From Selaginella moellendorffii (taxonomy: Eukaryota > Streptophyta > Lycopodiopsida > Selaginellales > Selaginellaceae): a stretch of DNA of 64,000 nucleotides. The position numbers and the translations under genes were made by a program. Positions 1-11,800 of this stretch are shown here, piece after piece. The DNA lies in assembly GCF_000143415.4 (NCBI RefSeq), contig NW_003314306.1, forward strand, positions 124,001 to 188,000. The letters are read 5' to 3'. The first letter of the stretch is position 1, and each line of letters opens with the position of its first letter. The notes under the pieces are model-generated. The model did not search any database, was not told the DNA's origin, and saw only the letters and a program-made list of their open reading frames with translations.

Positions 1-3000
1 CAGCAGCAGCAGCAGACTTTAGCTACGAATGTACAGGGACAGACCCCTTCTCCTCTGTCTCTGGGTGTCTACGACGATCCCAGCATTCTCCTCAAGTTCG
101 CTGCTGGTCCTGCTGCTCCGAGAAGAAAAAGCAAGAATAACTCTTTTGAGAGTGATCCGGAAGCATCGGCCGAGGATGAGGTAGAGGAGAAGCAACAGGT
201 CCAGAAAGTAAACGCAAGGTCCCGGTCACATTCTCCGTTGCTGTCGTCCAGAGATATTTCCAACAAAAGCAGGTCTCCAGTTGTCTCACGAGAAATTGCT
301 AACACGAGAGCCTTCAGCTTCCCAGATCCCGGTCAACAGCACTACCACTATACAGGAACCAACGAAGATGAGTTGGAGTGCTCGCAAGAACCAAAGCACG
401 GGTGTGGGATACCGTGGAACTGGTCCCGTCTGGGCCAGAAACCGAAGGGAAAAGGTTTCCTCGACAGCACGGGTAAAATGCTTCGTCCGGAAGTTTTAGC
501 AAGGAGGAAGGCTGGAGAGCATACGCTCTCAAGAAGCCAGTCCGAGTCAGGCCGGGAACTCGCTACGGCTATGTTCCAGCAGGACTGTCTATCGTATTCT
601 TCTGCCGGAAACTCGGACGCTGAGGCTCTTCCACTTTTGACAGAACCAGAGGCATCCGTAAGTGGTGACGTCGCTGCTTCGTCAGTAGAAGTTGACAGCG
701 ACAATGTCGTAGCGGCGAGAGGAGAATTAAACCCGAGGGGTATTTTAGCACCGAAAGGGAGGTCTCAAGTTACGACGGAAGCTCTCCAGGCAAGGTTGCG
801 AGAACGGCTGGGCTGGATATCCGAGCGAAGGGTGGTAGAAGGTGGTGGCAGTGATTTTAGGCAGAACAAAAGCTTAAGCTACAAATACCGGCCAAAGACG
901 TTTCGAGACATGGTTGGCCAGAACGTGGTGATGCAGTCGCTCGCAAATGCGGTTCTTAGAGGACGCATCGTTTCGCTCTATCTGTTTCAAGGTCCGCGGG
1001 GCACAGGCAAGAGCTCCGCAGCTCGGGTTTTCGCTGCTGCTTTGAACTGCCTTTCCTCCGAGGAGCTCAGACCGTGTGGCCTGTGCCGGGAGTGCGTTGC
1101 GCTGAACCTTGGCAAGAGCTTGGACGTTCGAGAATTCGACGCCTCGAGATTCAACGGCCTAGGCAGCGTGAAGGAGCTCTTGGAAGTTGCGATTCTACCT
1201 CCCTCCTCTGGTCGATACAGGCTTTCGGTCGTGGACGAAGTTCACACTCTGACTGCCGAGTCATGGAATTTCTTCCTGAAAGGCATGGAAGAGCTTCCGG
1301 GGAACTCGATCGTGATTTTGATAACGAGCAACCCAGAGCAGCTACCACGGACGCTGGGTTCAAGGTGCCAAAAGTATCCGTTTACCAAGCTCAAGGACCC
1401 GGACATTATCAGCAGGCTGCAGAAGCTGGCGACGAAAGAAAACATCGACATCGAGATAGAAGCTCTTGAACTCATTGCGTCGAGGTCGAATGGATCACTC
1501 AGGGACGCGGAAATGACCCTCGACCAGCTTGGCCTTTTGGGACAAGTAGTGACACTGTCTACATTGCAAGAACTTGTAAGTTAACGAGAGGTTAGTTGGC
1601 TGGTGGGCTGGAAAATTGATATAACGTTATACTTCTCCAGGTTGGGCTCCTTCCCGATGACAAGCTGATGGATTTGCTGGATTTTGCTCTTTCCGGAGAT
1701 ACCGTGAGCACCGTGAAAAGTGTGAGGAATCTGCTGGAATCTGGTGTCGAGCCTCTCGCTCTCATGTCGCAACTAGCTACTCTTATCACGGACATGCTTG
1801 CGGGGAGCTACAAACCGGTTTTAACTCAACGAAAGAGGCGTTTTTTTCACAAAATTGCGTGTGAGTCCTTTGTTTTCTTCTTGAGTTGATGCTGACGTGC
1901 GTCTTTTTTTATCAACAGTGAGCAAAGAAGACTTGGAGAGGCTACGACAGGCTTTAAAAATACTTTCTGAAGCGGAGAAGCAAGTCCGGGCTTCAAGCGA
2001 TCAAACTACCTGGCTAACAGCTGCTATTCTTCAGTTCGCACCAGATCGAGCATATATATTTCCAGCAAGTTCTAGCGGCTCGAGTGCGACTCAGAGTCTC
2101 GTTGGCAACGACACAAGCGAGAAAGAAACGATCGAATCAGATTCAGGAGCACTCAAGCAAGGGTGGGAACCGGAACACGAGCACTTTGAAAATCCGGTGG
2201 ATGACACAGCGGTATTTGCAAAACCGGAGGTACCTTGGGCCAACAAGAGCTTGTCCACTGTGCCGGAAGCAAGGATACACCCATACGTTCAAACGGCGTC
2301 CACCAACGACGGTATTGATGCAAGTTGATGATATCTATTTTCTAGTAACACCTATTCGCTGTCCTGCAGGACACGACACTTGTGCTTTTGATCAAAAAAG
2401 GCTGGACGACGTCTGGCAAAAAGCACTGAAGAACAGCCGGTCCAAATCCTTGAAGCATTTGCTTCGTCACGGAAAATTGATATCCTTATCGATGCAAGAA
2501 GGTACGCATCTGGCAATACGACATTTATCTTTCCTTGACAGCAGTGTCAATGCTGGATGGCAGTGCAAGCTACGGTTGAAATCGAGTTCCAGCATTCCAA
2601 ACAGAAGGCCAAGGCTGAAAAGTCAAGATCACGTATAAGCCATGCGTTTCAGTCGTCACTGGGTTGTCCCGTGGAGGTTCAAATCAAACTGGCGTCAAAG
2701 CTACTCGAGCACGATAAGAAACGCGTTTCACTGCATCCACTTCGCGGTGACCATCTCCACCGAAAGCCCGGTTTCGGTGTCAAGCGAGACGGAGAAACGT
2801 CACCAAGTCAACACTCTCAGCAGCGTCCTCAGGGAATCGAAGAAGAGCGCCTGGAAACTGCCTGGGCTCGACAGAGCACACCATCGATAACTCCCTCGGA
2901 TCCTTCGTACTACTCGGCAGGGAAAGAATGGAGCTCGGCTCCACCCGGTAGAGCTCCACTGGGCTTGGTGATCCAGCGACAGGGACCGACGCTAGCCAAT

Positions 3001-3499
3001 CTCTCGGAGCGAGAAAGCCACAGCCATAGCCAGGCCTCGCAGTACGATCTCAAGTTCCAGAAAGTGAGGCACCTTGGTCCGGAAGTTTTAACTCCAAGAG
3101 AAGCAGGCTTCGAGCACGCCAACCTGTGAGTTCCATTGTTTTAATTTTTTGGTTTCTCGTAACGCTTCCCTTGTTCCAGGAGGCTGGAATCCCGCACAAA
3201 GTCCAACCGGCGGCTACTGTGCTGCTGGCGATCGTCGCCAAGGTCAGACGAGGAAAAGCGACGCAGGAAAGAAGAGAAGAAGGTAACCAAGACCAATTCT
3301 AGTTTTGCTTTGCATTTCTCTAGAAGTTCTTCGCATGTTTTTTGTCATTCTCTCATTCTTTTCTTTTCCCACTTTCCAGGCAGCGAAACAAAGACGACGG
3401 CGGCGGCGGCGCGCGTGTTTCTTCATGAGAATCGTCCCGTGCGCTGGGAGCCACGGCTGCAAGTCACTCTGCGCCTTCACACGCCAGCACGCCGCGTGA
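1..3499 (+). CDS. STICHEL-like protein (DnaX/gamma-tau-like AAA+), 5' partial
   Basis: The frame is open from base 1, so the 5' end lies outside the window. Exons read as 1-1575, 1641-1860, 1919-2311, 2370-2501, 2564-3125, 3180-3282 and 3380-3499 (1034 codons plus stop; phases close). Seen: Q/S-rich N-terminal region, then a clamp-loader-like AAA+ module with YRPKTFRDMVGQ, Walker A GPRGTGKSS, a four-Cys zinc motif (C-x8-C-x2-C-x2-C) and Walker B-like VVDEVH, then a basic C-terminus (KQRRRRRRR) before a short ending that resembles the STICHEL tail. Known: STICHEL/STI-like plant proteins share the DnaX gamma/tau fold; Arabidopsis STI (about 1.2 kb of codons) controls trichome branching and is not thought to replicate DNA. 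Inferred: a STICHEL-family regulator of cell shape rather than a polymerase subunit. The first ATG visible in frame is at 238, but this is probably internal. Confidence 0.9.
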
Positions 3500-5216
3500 G
3501 CGCCACGTCACCGCACGTCCGCCACGTCACAGGGGAATCTGCCATGTCGGCCCGTCCGTACGGGAGGGGGAGCAGCCCGTACGATCCTCCAAGATACTAT
3601 AGCTAGCAAAGTAGTTGTTTTTAATTCTTTCCTTGTGCCAAGCCAAACAAAACATGGTCGCATTCGTGCTGCGCCATCACATCGCACTCAAAGTCGAAAT
3701 CCCTCTGCTGCTCGTGGATCAAGCTTCCTCCAGGCAAGTGGTGCTTGGGCCGTATGGCCAGAAATCAAATCTTGGTGGACAGTACCAATACGGCAGGGGT
3801 ACGGCCCGTACGCCCAGCCTTCCTCAAGTGGCGGAAGGTGAGCCATACCAAACCTAGGCCATTAGTGCATTTGACTGGCAGTGGTACTGGAAATATGCCG
3901 CCCTTTCGCTTGAAAATTCTTTTCCACAAGAAAGCATTAACAAAAGAAAAAGTTGGCGGCCGTCCGGACTCCGCCACCTTTTCTTGTTTTTTTTATGTAC
4001 ATGATTTGTTTGATATAGTTCTTTCCTTTGTATTATTCCTCTTCCAAGGCTTTGCGGATTGAATCAAGATGCGCCGCGTCTCGTTTTTAAAAAAAAAGGG
4101 AAAATAACGGGGAAAAGGATCTTCCCGGAAGCTTCTCCGTATAAACCCTAGCTAGTCCCTCCCCCGGAAAGTGGGAAATGGAAAGGGACCGACCGACGCT
4201 GGACCGGGCTGGTGGTCTATTTTGACGGGTTCCACGTTGCCGGGTAAAAAGAAGGGTAAATAAAGGGAAAGTTGGGGCTAGTCCACGTGTACTAGGGCGG
4301 TGGTGGTGGTCCTCGTCGCAACGTCACCGCCAAATAAACGGGACGGTCACCTGACCGCCGTTGGATCCACCGAATCAACGGATGGATGCGCTGGGTAGCC
4401 GGAGCGGAGATGTTGCCGGTGGGTAATTTTCAGTGTCAATGTCCTCCCCTCTCTTTTTGAAAAGCATGAAATTTAAATTGTTTTTCCTATACCATGTAAG
4501 CTACATTTTACCGCGCACATGCCGTGTTGACCTTGGGGTAAATATCGGACGCCCTTGCCACGTCACTTGCCGACATGCCGAGCCAAGAAGTTGCGTGTCG
4601 CGTTAATAGCCGTTGGATCTGGATCGGGCGGTCACCCTACTCCACCGGTGGAATCTTCGCGCGGCGAAACGATCGAAAAAGTGTGTATTTCTTTGGTTCC
4701 ATAGAAATGGGCTAAAATTTAACCAGTTTTGGTAGTAGGGTTGTGTCGCATTTTTCTTGCCGAAGAGTGGGGAGAGACCGCCATCGTTCTACAGCGTTGT
4801 TTTTTTCCTCTCTTTCTCTTGCGAGGGCTCCTCGCGCCGCGCCAGGAAGAACAGTGATTCTGGAATGCGGCGACCAGACGCCAGCGATTCCGGAGGAAGA
4901 GGAGGAGGTGTTTGTCGCGGCGCGCCTTGATTTCGAGCTAGTTTCTTTCCCTCCGATCCGCGCGCGCTGCCGATCGATCCAGCCGATTGGATCGATATTT
5001 CGTAGGTCTGGTGCTTCCATTCTCCTTACCGCTCCTCCCTTGCTTCCAGGGAGAGATTGGGATCGATATTTCGGTGCTTCCAATCTTCTTGCTCCTGCCG
5101 GGAGAGGTTTGGATCGATATTTCGGAGGACTTGTGCCAAATCTTCCTCTTGGCCGAGGGAAGATCGAGGTAGATAGATAGATTGTCGCTGGAATTGCGAG
5201 ACCATTTTTCCACGCG
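3500..5216. other. Intergenic region and 5' leader of the LBD gene
   Basis: No convincing gene seen. Several short ORFs exist but show no recognisable domain. The GC-rich words CCGTACGG and GCCCGTACG recur around 3553-3580 and 3803. A CACGTG G-box sits near 4283. The last 500 bases probably form the promoter and leader of the downstream LBD gene and carry a small repeat listed separately. A 145-codon ORF (4743-5180) lies in this leader; I see no family for it and treat it as a possible upstream ORF or chance. Confidence 0.5.
4987..5125 (+). repeat. Three-copy GATCGATATTTCG leader repeat
   Basis: The word GGATCGATATTTCG occurs three times (about 4988, 5060 and 5111). Each copy is followed by related CTTCC/GCTCCT-rich spacer, giving an imperfect tandem array with units of about 50-70 bases just before the LBD start codon. 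The core contains ATCGAT and is partly palindromic (CGATATTTCG). It is probably transcribed as part of the 5' leader; function unknown. Confidence 0.6.
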
Positions 5217-6401
5217 ATGAGCTGCAACGGATGCCGGGTTCTTCGCAAGGGATGCAGCGATAGCTGCGCCTTGAGGCCGTGCTTGCAGTGGATCGAGGGC
5301 GCCGAGGCGCAGGGCCACGCGACGGTGTTCGTCGCCAAGTTCTTCGGACGAGCGGGGCTCATGGGCTTCATCGCCGCCGTCCCAGAGAATCAGAGACCAG
5401 GTAAGCCTCCTTCCCTCCCTCCCAAGTCTTTGGACCCCGCGATGGAATCATGACTTGCATTGTCTGGATTGGTTTTGGCAGCTCTCTTCCGGTCGCTCCT
5501 CTACGAGGCCTGTGGAAGAACAGTGAATCCCGTCTATGGCGCAGTGGGCCTTCTCTGGTCGGGCAACTGGCACGTCTGCCAAGCCGCCGTGGACACTGTT
5601 CTTCGCGGCGGATCGCTCAAGCCCGCTGGAAGCTCTCCATCGAATCTCCCCTGCTATGGCCCGATGCCAAATCTCCCCCGGCTCCACATCAAATCCGCCA
5701 CGCCATCGCCATCGCCATCGCCATCACCACCGCAGCCCCCGGCCCCGGATCACCACAATGACGTGAAGCGTTTCAAAGCGCTCGACCACCACCACCACCA
5801 CCAGAGCCAGAGTCTCGTCAAGGCCGGCGGCTGCGATGTGGGACACGTCACCCTGGGCGGGCGATCGGGGCCGTCGGATCGCCCATTGCTGGTAGCTGTG
5901 AAGAGGGAGAGAGAGGAAGCGGCCGAGCTTGTTGCCCCTGTGGCGAGGAGGCCACGCGTCTCCCGCCCGGGGCTCTGCCAACTGGAGCCCATCTCCGCCG
6001 TCGATGAGGAGCTCATCGACCTAGATCTGACGCTCAGCTCGCACCCGCCAACACCGCAGCTGTTTTTGCCACCCCGCAAGAACAACGCTACGAACATCAG
6101 CTTGACGACCGCCACCGCCACCGCCGCCGCCGCCACCACCACCACCGCCACCCCCGCCGTCGCCATTCCTCGCGTGGCCAGCCCGGTTTCGTGTAGCAAC
6201 TCGTTTAGCTCCGAGGGGTCTGTGACCAGCTTGGACACGGCCGATTTCATCGCCTCCAATTGCCACACCGTGGCCGCCACCACCAGCGGCATCCCGGGGA
6301 TGGATTTACTCCAGAGAATGGAGCGAAGGCAGCACCACCATCACCACCACCACCACCACCACTATGGTCACCATCAGCGCAGGGAGCTCCAGCAGCAGTA
6401 G
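5217..6401 (+). CDS. LOB-domain (LBD) transcription factor, class II
   Basis: Two exons, 5217-5400 and 5482-6401, give 367 residues. Seen: the N-terminus [13 protein letters not shown] carries the CX2CX6CX3C zinc block of the LOB domain, followed by the GAS-like block ([12 protein letters not shown]) and [18 protein letters not shown]. The leucine-zipper-like coil of class I proteins is absent, and the sequence closely resembles class II LBDs (LBD37-42 type). The intron falls between RPG and the FRSLL block, a typical position for this class. The C-terminal half is low complexity: Pro/Ser repeats, a 5-His run, an Ala/Thr tract and a run of ten His. Class II members in angiosperms repress anthocyanin and nitrogen-response genes; whether that role holds here is not shown. 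The start is the first ATG in frame and matches the conserved family start. Confidence 0.95.
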
Positions 6402-7682
6402 AGCAGTCATGGAGCATGAGTGTGTGAAGAGGACTTCTCTTCTCCCAAATTTTTTGGACTTTTTTTTTTTTTCTTCTTCTTTTTGGCAGTGATCCCCATC
6501 TGTCAGGTCCTTGAGCACTTAGCCTTCAGTCAGAGAACAGTCACACTTGCTTGTCATGCAAGAAAGGAAAAAGCTTTCGCCCAGAGGGACACAGAGGGAA
6601 GAGTCCACCACCTTTTTTGGAGAGGAAAGCGGCATTGCCCTCTATCTAGAAAGAACTTTTTAGTAGTCCCAACTGCCACGTCAACGCCTTGTTGTCCACG
6701 TCATTTCTATTTTTATTTAATTCTGTCACGCTTATTCTAGCTCGCAAGATTTCTGGCCACAAGCTTGGAGGATTCGTGGAAGAACTTGATCCCTCCCCGA
6801 CGTTTCTTCCCATTTTCATGGAGCTGGACGGAGAGATTCGAGGTGGCGGGGTTGATGGGATGGTGGACGTGACAACCGAGCAATCTATAAGTCAAGATTT
6901 TGCGGGATTTTCTTTGACATATGGGAGGCGTGTAGCAACGTGGGGGCGAGGTTTGATCGGTCACGGGGGCGATGATGCTGCTGCTACAAGTTTTTAGAGG
7001 TCACACGTTTGCAAAGTATCTGCATTTGTCACCCTGATAAGATTGTAATAGATCAATCTGTTCTTCTTCCTTTGTGATTTTTTCTTCCTTTTTTGCTTTT
7101 CTCTCCAAGAATCCGGGGAGCTTTTCACCTGTGGTGATGGAGCATTTGGACAACTCGACCATGAAGTCGAGGTTGCCTGTGGAATCCGCCACACTAAAAT
7201 TTATCTCCTTGCGTGGTTAGCTGAATCTTTGTGATTCCGATAATGAGGGATTACTGGTAGGAAAATGTGACGGCCTTGTTGTCAAAGCTTTTGGACTAGG
7301 CATTTCATCCAACGAGCTCAACAAAGTGACAAGCAACTCCATCGCCAGATTTGTCAGCATTTCATGATCAATCGGATGCTTGCGTACCGTTCCTCGCAAG
7401 TGAAGAGCTTAATCTTTCCAATGCTTCGGTTTTCCTTGTTTGTTCAAGACAAGAATACAATCCGTGAAAGCATTAACGGGCGAAATTCTACTTACAGAGA
7501 ACAAGAGTTGGAAAAAACACAAAGTAGTTTCCGTAGCGCGGCTTCGTTCTTTTGATTCATACGAAGGCTCTAATGTTTTCAGCTGCTGGTCCCAACGCTA
7601 CAAGGCCAGAGAACTCCTTTGGAAGTTCTTTCTTCGATGGTCAGAAACTTCGACTGCTTCAGTGTGATCAATCTTGGCAACT
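6402..7682. other. Intergenic, no confident gene
   Basis: It contains the LBD 3' region and the 3' flank of the minus-strand gene that ends at 7683. Minus-strand ORFs at 7001-7192 and 7217-7399 have fairly protein-like composition but no recognisable motif, no convincing splice partners and no start context. They could be remnants of an older gene. Nothing else is supported. Confidence 0.4.
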
Positions 7683-8847
7683 TTAAGATTTGAGCTTCTT
7701 ATTTGCAGGAGGTTCGAGGCTCTTGGCAGCTTCAATCCATCTCAAGGCACCACCCGAGAGTTTGAGATGGCACCAATGCTGCTCATGCTTCAAAATCCAC
7801 TGGAAAAAAGGACGCAAATCCGAATCTTTCCAAATGCCGTCCTCTGGTGCATGAAGATCCTCAAGCACATTCTGGAAATATGCCTCCACAAAGACACGCT
7901 CGTCGCAGCTGTTTGCCCCGTTTGCCAGATGGTCCGCAGCAGCTCCAGCATGCCAAGCGCAGAAGTGACCATACTCCTTGATGGGACAAACCGGCGCTCC
8001 ACAGCTTCCACACAGCGTACTGCAAGTCGTCCTCCACTCGGATCCAGAGGAGCGCAGCGCAGTATATTTCCAATTGATGCAGTCTGGACTCCCGTGGCGT
8101 GGTTGCCAAAGGCTTGATGCAACTTGGTGAAGAGCATTTTCTTGGCGAAGGCTTCGATATCGCCTTGCGACCCCTGTGGGAACACAGCTCGAGCTTCCAT
8201 CAACTCCGCCTCCATTGCATCCCTGTAGATGCCCCAGAGACCCTCTGCGCCACCTTCACTGTTCCTGCGCAAGAGCTCCGCAGCCGCTCGCACCAACAGC
8301 GAGCTCACACCAGGAAAGGAAGTAATGCAGCACGGCGCCTTGTCCACTGGGGAGCACGGTAGCAGGAAGTACTGGAACGATCTAAGCAGCTTTGCCTCTT
8401 CTGGAACTGCGCCAAAGATCTCAGTGCGTGAAGTCGTGACACGCATCAGCGCAAAGTCGCAGCCTTCGTCCCTGGATATGGTTTCCAGATTGTAGCGTGG
8501 CCTTTCGGCCATAGAGAAGTGCTGTGATCGCACAAAGTCACCGGTTAGGCACCGGGAAGACAACTTGGCCACACGAGCAGACGTAAGGAGGAAATGTGGG
8601 CTGAGCGCCACGCCACTGCCGAAGTGAGCCATCATCCCACCATCCACACTGTGGAGCCTGTGCGTTGCGCGAATGGCCTCCTTGAGTATGGCCCGGTTTC
8701 TATACACCGGCCAGCTCGGGCTCTCGGAAGTGGGGACATCACCCTCGGGGAAGATGCGCAATGAACACCCAACACTCGAGTGAATTTACCCTTCCGCGAT
8801 GGATCTGTGTCTTTGACTGCTAAACCTCCTGAAACCTCTTCCGCCAT
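7683..8847 (-). pseudogene. Unrecognised protein with trypsin-like N-part and Cys-rich C-part, probable one-base frameshift
   Basis: Coding is visible on the minus strand in two frames. A start at 8847 (MAEEVSGG) joins, over a 53-nt GT-AG intron (8723-8775), to a long frame containing GSGVALSPHFLLTSARV and CDFALMRV, which resemble the GSG, TSAHV and D-A-L blocks of trypsin-fold proteases. The catalytic His would be Arg here, and no GDSGGP block is seen. Near 8091-8093 (a CCC run) coding quality switches to another frame carrying a Cys motif (CSTLCGSCGAPVCP, then FCAWH) and a clean C-terminus ending at 7683. No intron of suitable length joins the two frames, but one extra base in the C-run would. 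So this is either a recent pseudogene or a gene with an assembly error. Family not identified; the protease likeness is weak. Confidence 0.55.
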
Positions 8848-11800
8848 CGCTCGCGCCAGCCCTATTCAGGATTTAGGGTTGGTACTATCTGAAGATATAC
8901 TGGTTGCATTTTACCTCAGAAATTAATTTTTATAAAAAACAAGTCAAAATTAATTCTTTAATAGTATTCTAGATTCTAGCCATACCAGTGCAGGCGCGAT
9001 GGTATGTCCAGATTTGTTCTGGCCGTCGATGCAGATCCTAGTTGCACTGCTGCAATTCCTCAAGTAGTAGCATTCCTTCACACCAGCTAGAAATCGAAGA
9101 GGGACTTTAGTCCTCCACGCTACTCTTTATGTTTGCTTGGCTTGGCTGTGGAGGAGTGGCCATTGGAGGTCTTGGTGTTGAGACGATGTGGAAATTCTTG
9201 TGGCAGCTGATAATGCACTCTCTCTCTCTACTGTGAAGATCATGAGGCTGGTCTTCAAGTTCTCAGTGGAATAGCAGTGTGGCTGCTACAATGGTGGAGA
9301 ACGTGGCAGATAGTGCAGCTGTGATGGTGGAGAGTTGGACAATAGTGATCCACTATGCAAGGACCCTAGGATCTGTAATACTCCTTTCCTCCACTGTGCG
9401 ATAGGCATTTGGTTACAAACATTTTGGGTATTTAGATGTAAATGTTTTATATGAGAAACTTTGGAAGCATATCCACAAGATTCTTGCCAGTGGCAGCTCC
9501 AAGTTTGATCTTCAAGGCCCTGATCATGTTCAGTTGGGACCCCAACCTTTGCTGATCGTGTTCAGTTGGAAGGGTGGCTGTTTTTTTTTCAAAAGAACTT
9601 TAATTTCAACCCTAAAATGGAAGTAACATCTAATGATTGAATTTTAGCATCTAGCAAATGATTTTGGCACTTTCAGAGTGATGACACCTAATTTGGCATG
9701 GTCCCATGTTGTTAAGTTCTTCACTTATGCTTCTAGCAAAGGAGTTAAGGATTCAAGGTATGCAAAAATGTATAGTAGTCCACCAGAACAAATTAAAGTG
9801 CACTTGCTAGAGTTTTTGGGCATGATTTTAAAGTATATAATGCTTTAAACATTCATCCCTATGTTCAGGAATAAGCTCATTGAATGTTTGTGAAATAAAT
9901 TGCAAATGTCTTTTTAGCTTTACCTTTTACGTTAAATTATTGCCATTCAAAAAAGTCCAGATCAATCATGCATGCAGATGACATGTGGTGGCATTTAGTA
10001 CATGACTGTGAGGCAAGCCTCAATGTGGTGGTGTGACAGAAAAATTACAATTGCAATTGAACAAACTCTTATAACCTTAGATTCAAAGATTTTTTGAAAA
10101 ACAACTCAATACAAAAATGGATTTGTGAAAAAAGTGCAAGAGATTTTTAAAAAATAATAATGAATTGTTAATAAGGGTCTCAGCCATCCAAAGCTGTCAA
10201 TGAAAGTTTACCATCTGTAAACAGATGGTAAATATGTTGCATTGATGCTCTAAGCACAGCCTTTAACCTAGAAAGCTCCATCAAGCTTGGGAGAGGTTTG
10301 CATTGATTATTTTTATGGCTTGCTATTTGTGAGAGAATATACTTCTATATAAAAACCACTAGAAAACAAAAAATTAATTATAGTAAAGTAAATAGTAAAC
10401 TACATAAATTAATTAATGTTGATCTCACTAATTTGACTATAAGTGATCGAAATTGCCATTGAAAAAACTTCATTTAAGATCACTACCTCAGGCTAGAGTG
10501 ACTTGAAGTGATCAAAGTCTTGTCAAGCACTTTACTAGGGCATTATCTCAAAGATCTTCCTTAGAGAATAAAATCACCAGTTTGGACATATGTAGCTGTG
10601 AGAGGTGGAATATGGCATTTGCAAACAAGCACAAGATTGATTGAGCCAAGGATCTGTTTAATTGCATATAATTTCTCACATTCACAAACAAATCTATTGC
10701 TTGATTGATGAGGCACCTGTTTTGCACAAAGCTCTAGCCTGCCAAAGGCAAATGGAATGCCACTCCAACCTCTACTATCTTGTAACACTATTGTTTATAG
10801 GTTACTATGAAAACCAGAGAGAATTGCATAAAGAGTGATTTTGCTCTATCCAAGTGCCTCAATCTATACACCACAAAAATTGGTGTCCCCAAGGCCATGT
10901 ACTATTCTGACATTATAGGTTTCTTCTCTAATGCTTTACAATGCTTTAAACATGAACTCTAAACAGAATATGGTTTATATTAGATCTAAGTATATATAAT
11001 TAGCATTGAACCTGATTATAAATTTAAATATTCTTGGATATTCTAAAACTTTTTCTTCCTGTTACATGCAGTAATGCTTGGTTTGCTTAATAGTAGTGTT
11101 ATTCCTATTATTAATCCAATTGATTAAATGGAAGTTTATAATTAAAAAACAAGACTAATATTATTGCATATCAACCATTACATGGTAGAATAAAAAATAA
11201 TATACTAGAAAGTGTTCATGAAAGTTTATAAACTACAAACATGTTTATAATCTATAAGTGTAAGATTAATCTAAATGAATAACAACTGTTAGATGGTAGA
11301 ATATCCAAGAATATCAAAGCATATTTTAGGTATATTCACTACCATCCCCCTAAAGGTTTAACCAATAATAAAATTATGTGAAGGAAAGACCTTCCTAATA
11401 TAGGTATTTGATTAATCGCTAAAATGCTTTAATAAGATAAAAGCTCTCACATTGAAATACAATCATGTTCTTAATAGTTCCAGAATGTGGCATTTTGTGT
11501 TCTTTGTCAAGTACATGCTCATATCTCCTACATGAGTGTGGGTCTAGCTAAATAATACACTCAAATAAATTTGTTTAATTAATTATGAACAGCAAGCTTT
11601 GTGGCTCTCCATAGATGAAGTGTTAAATTGGATCTACAAGCCCATTGATCACTAGTTTGTATTGCCCAGGACTTTGAAGACCCAGGAGAGGCTACTGCCA
11701 CCAGATTTCACCCACCCTTAAAAGAATTCTAAACCTAGGAAAATCTCACTTCCACCAAATAGATGGCAATGCTAGTGCTAGACTTTGAAGTTTGGCTAAT

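Noticed and set aside
4743-5180. 145-codon ORF in the LBD leader
   Set aside because: No recognisable family; composition fits a GC-rich leader. Kept only as a possible upstream ORF.
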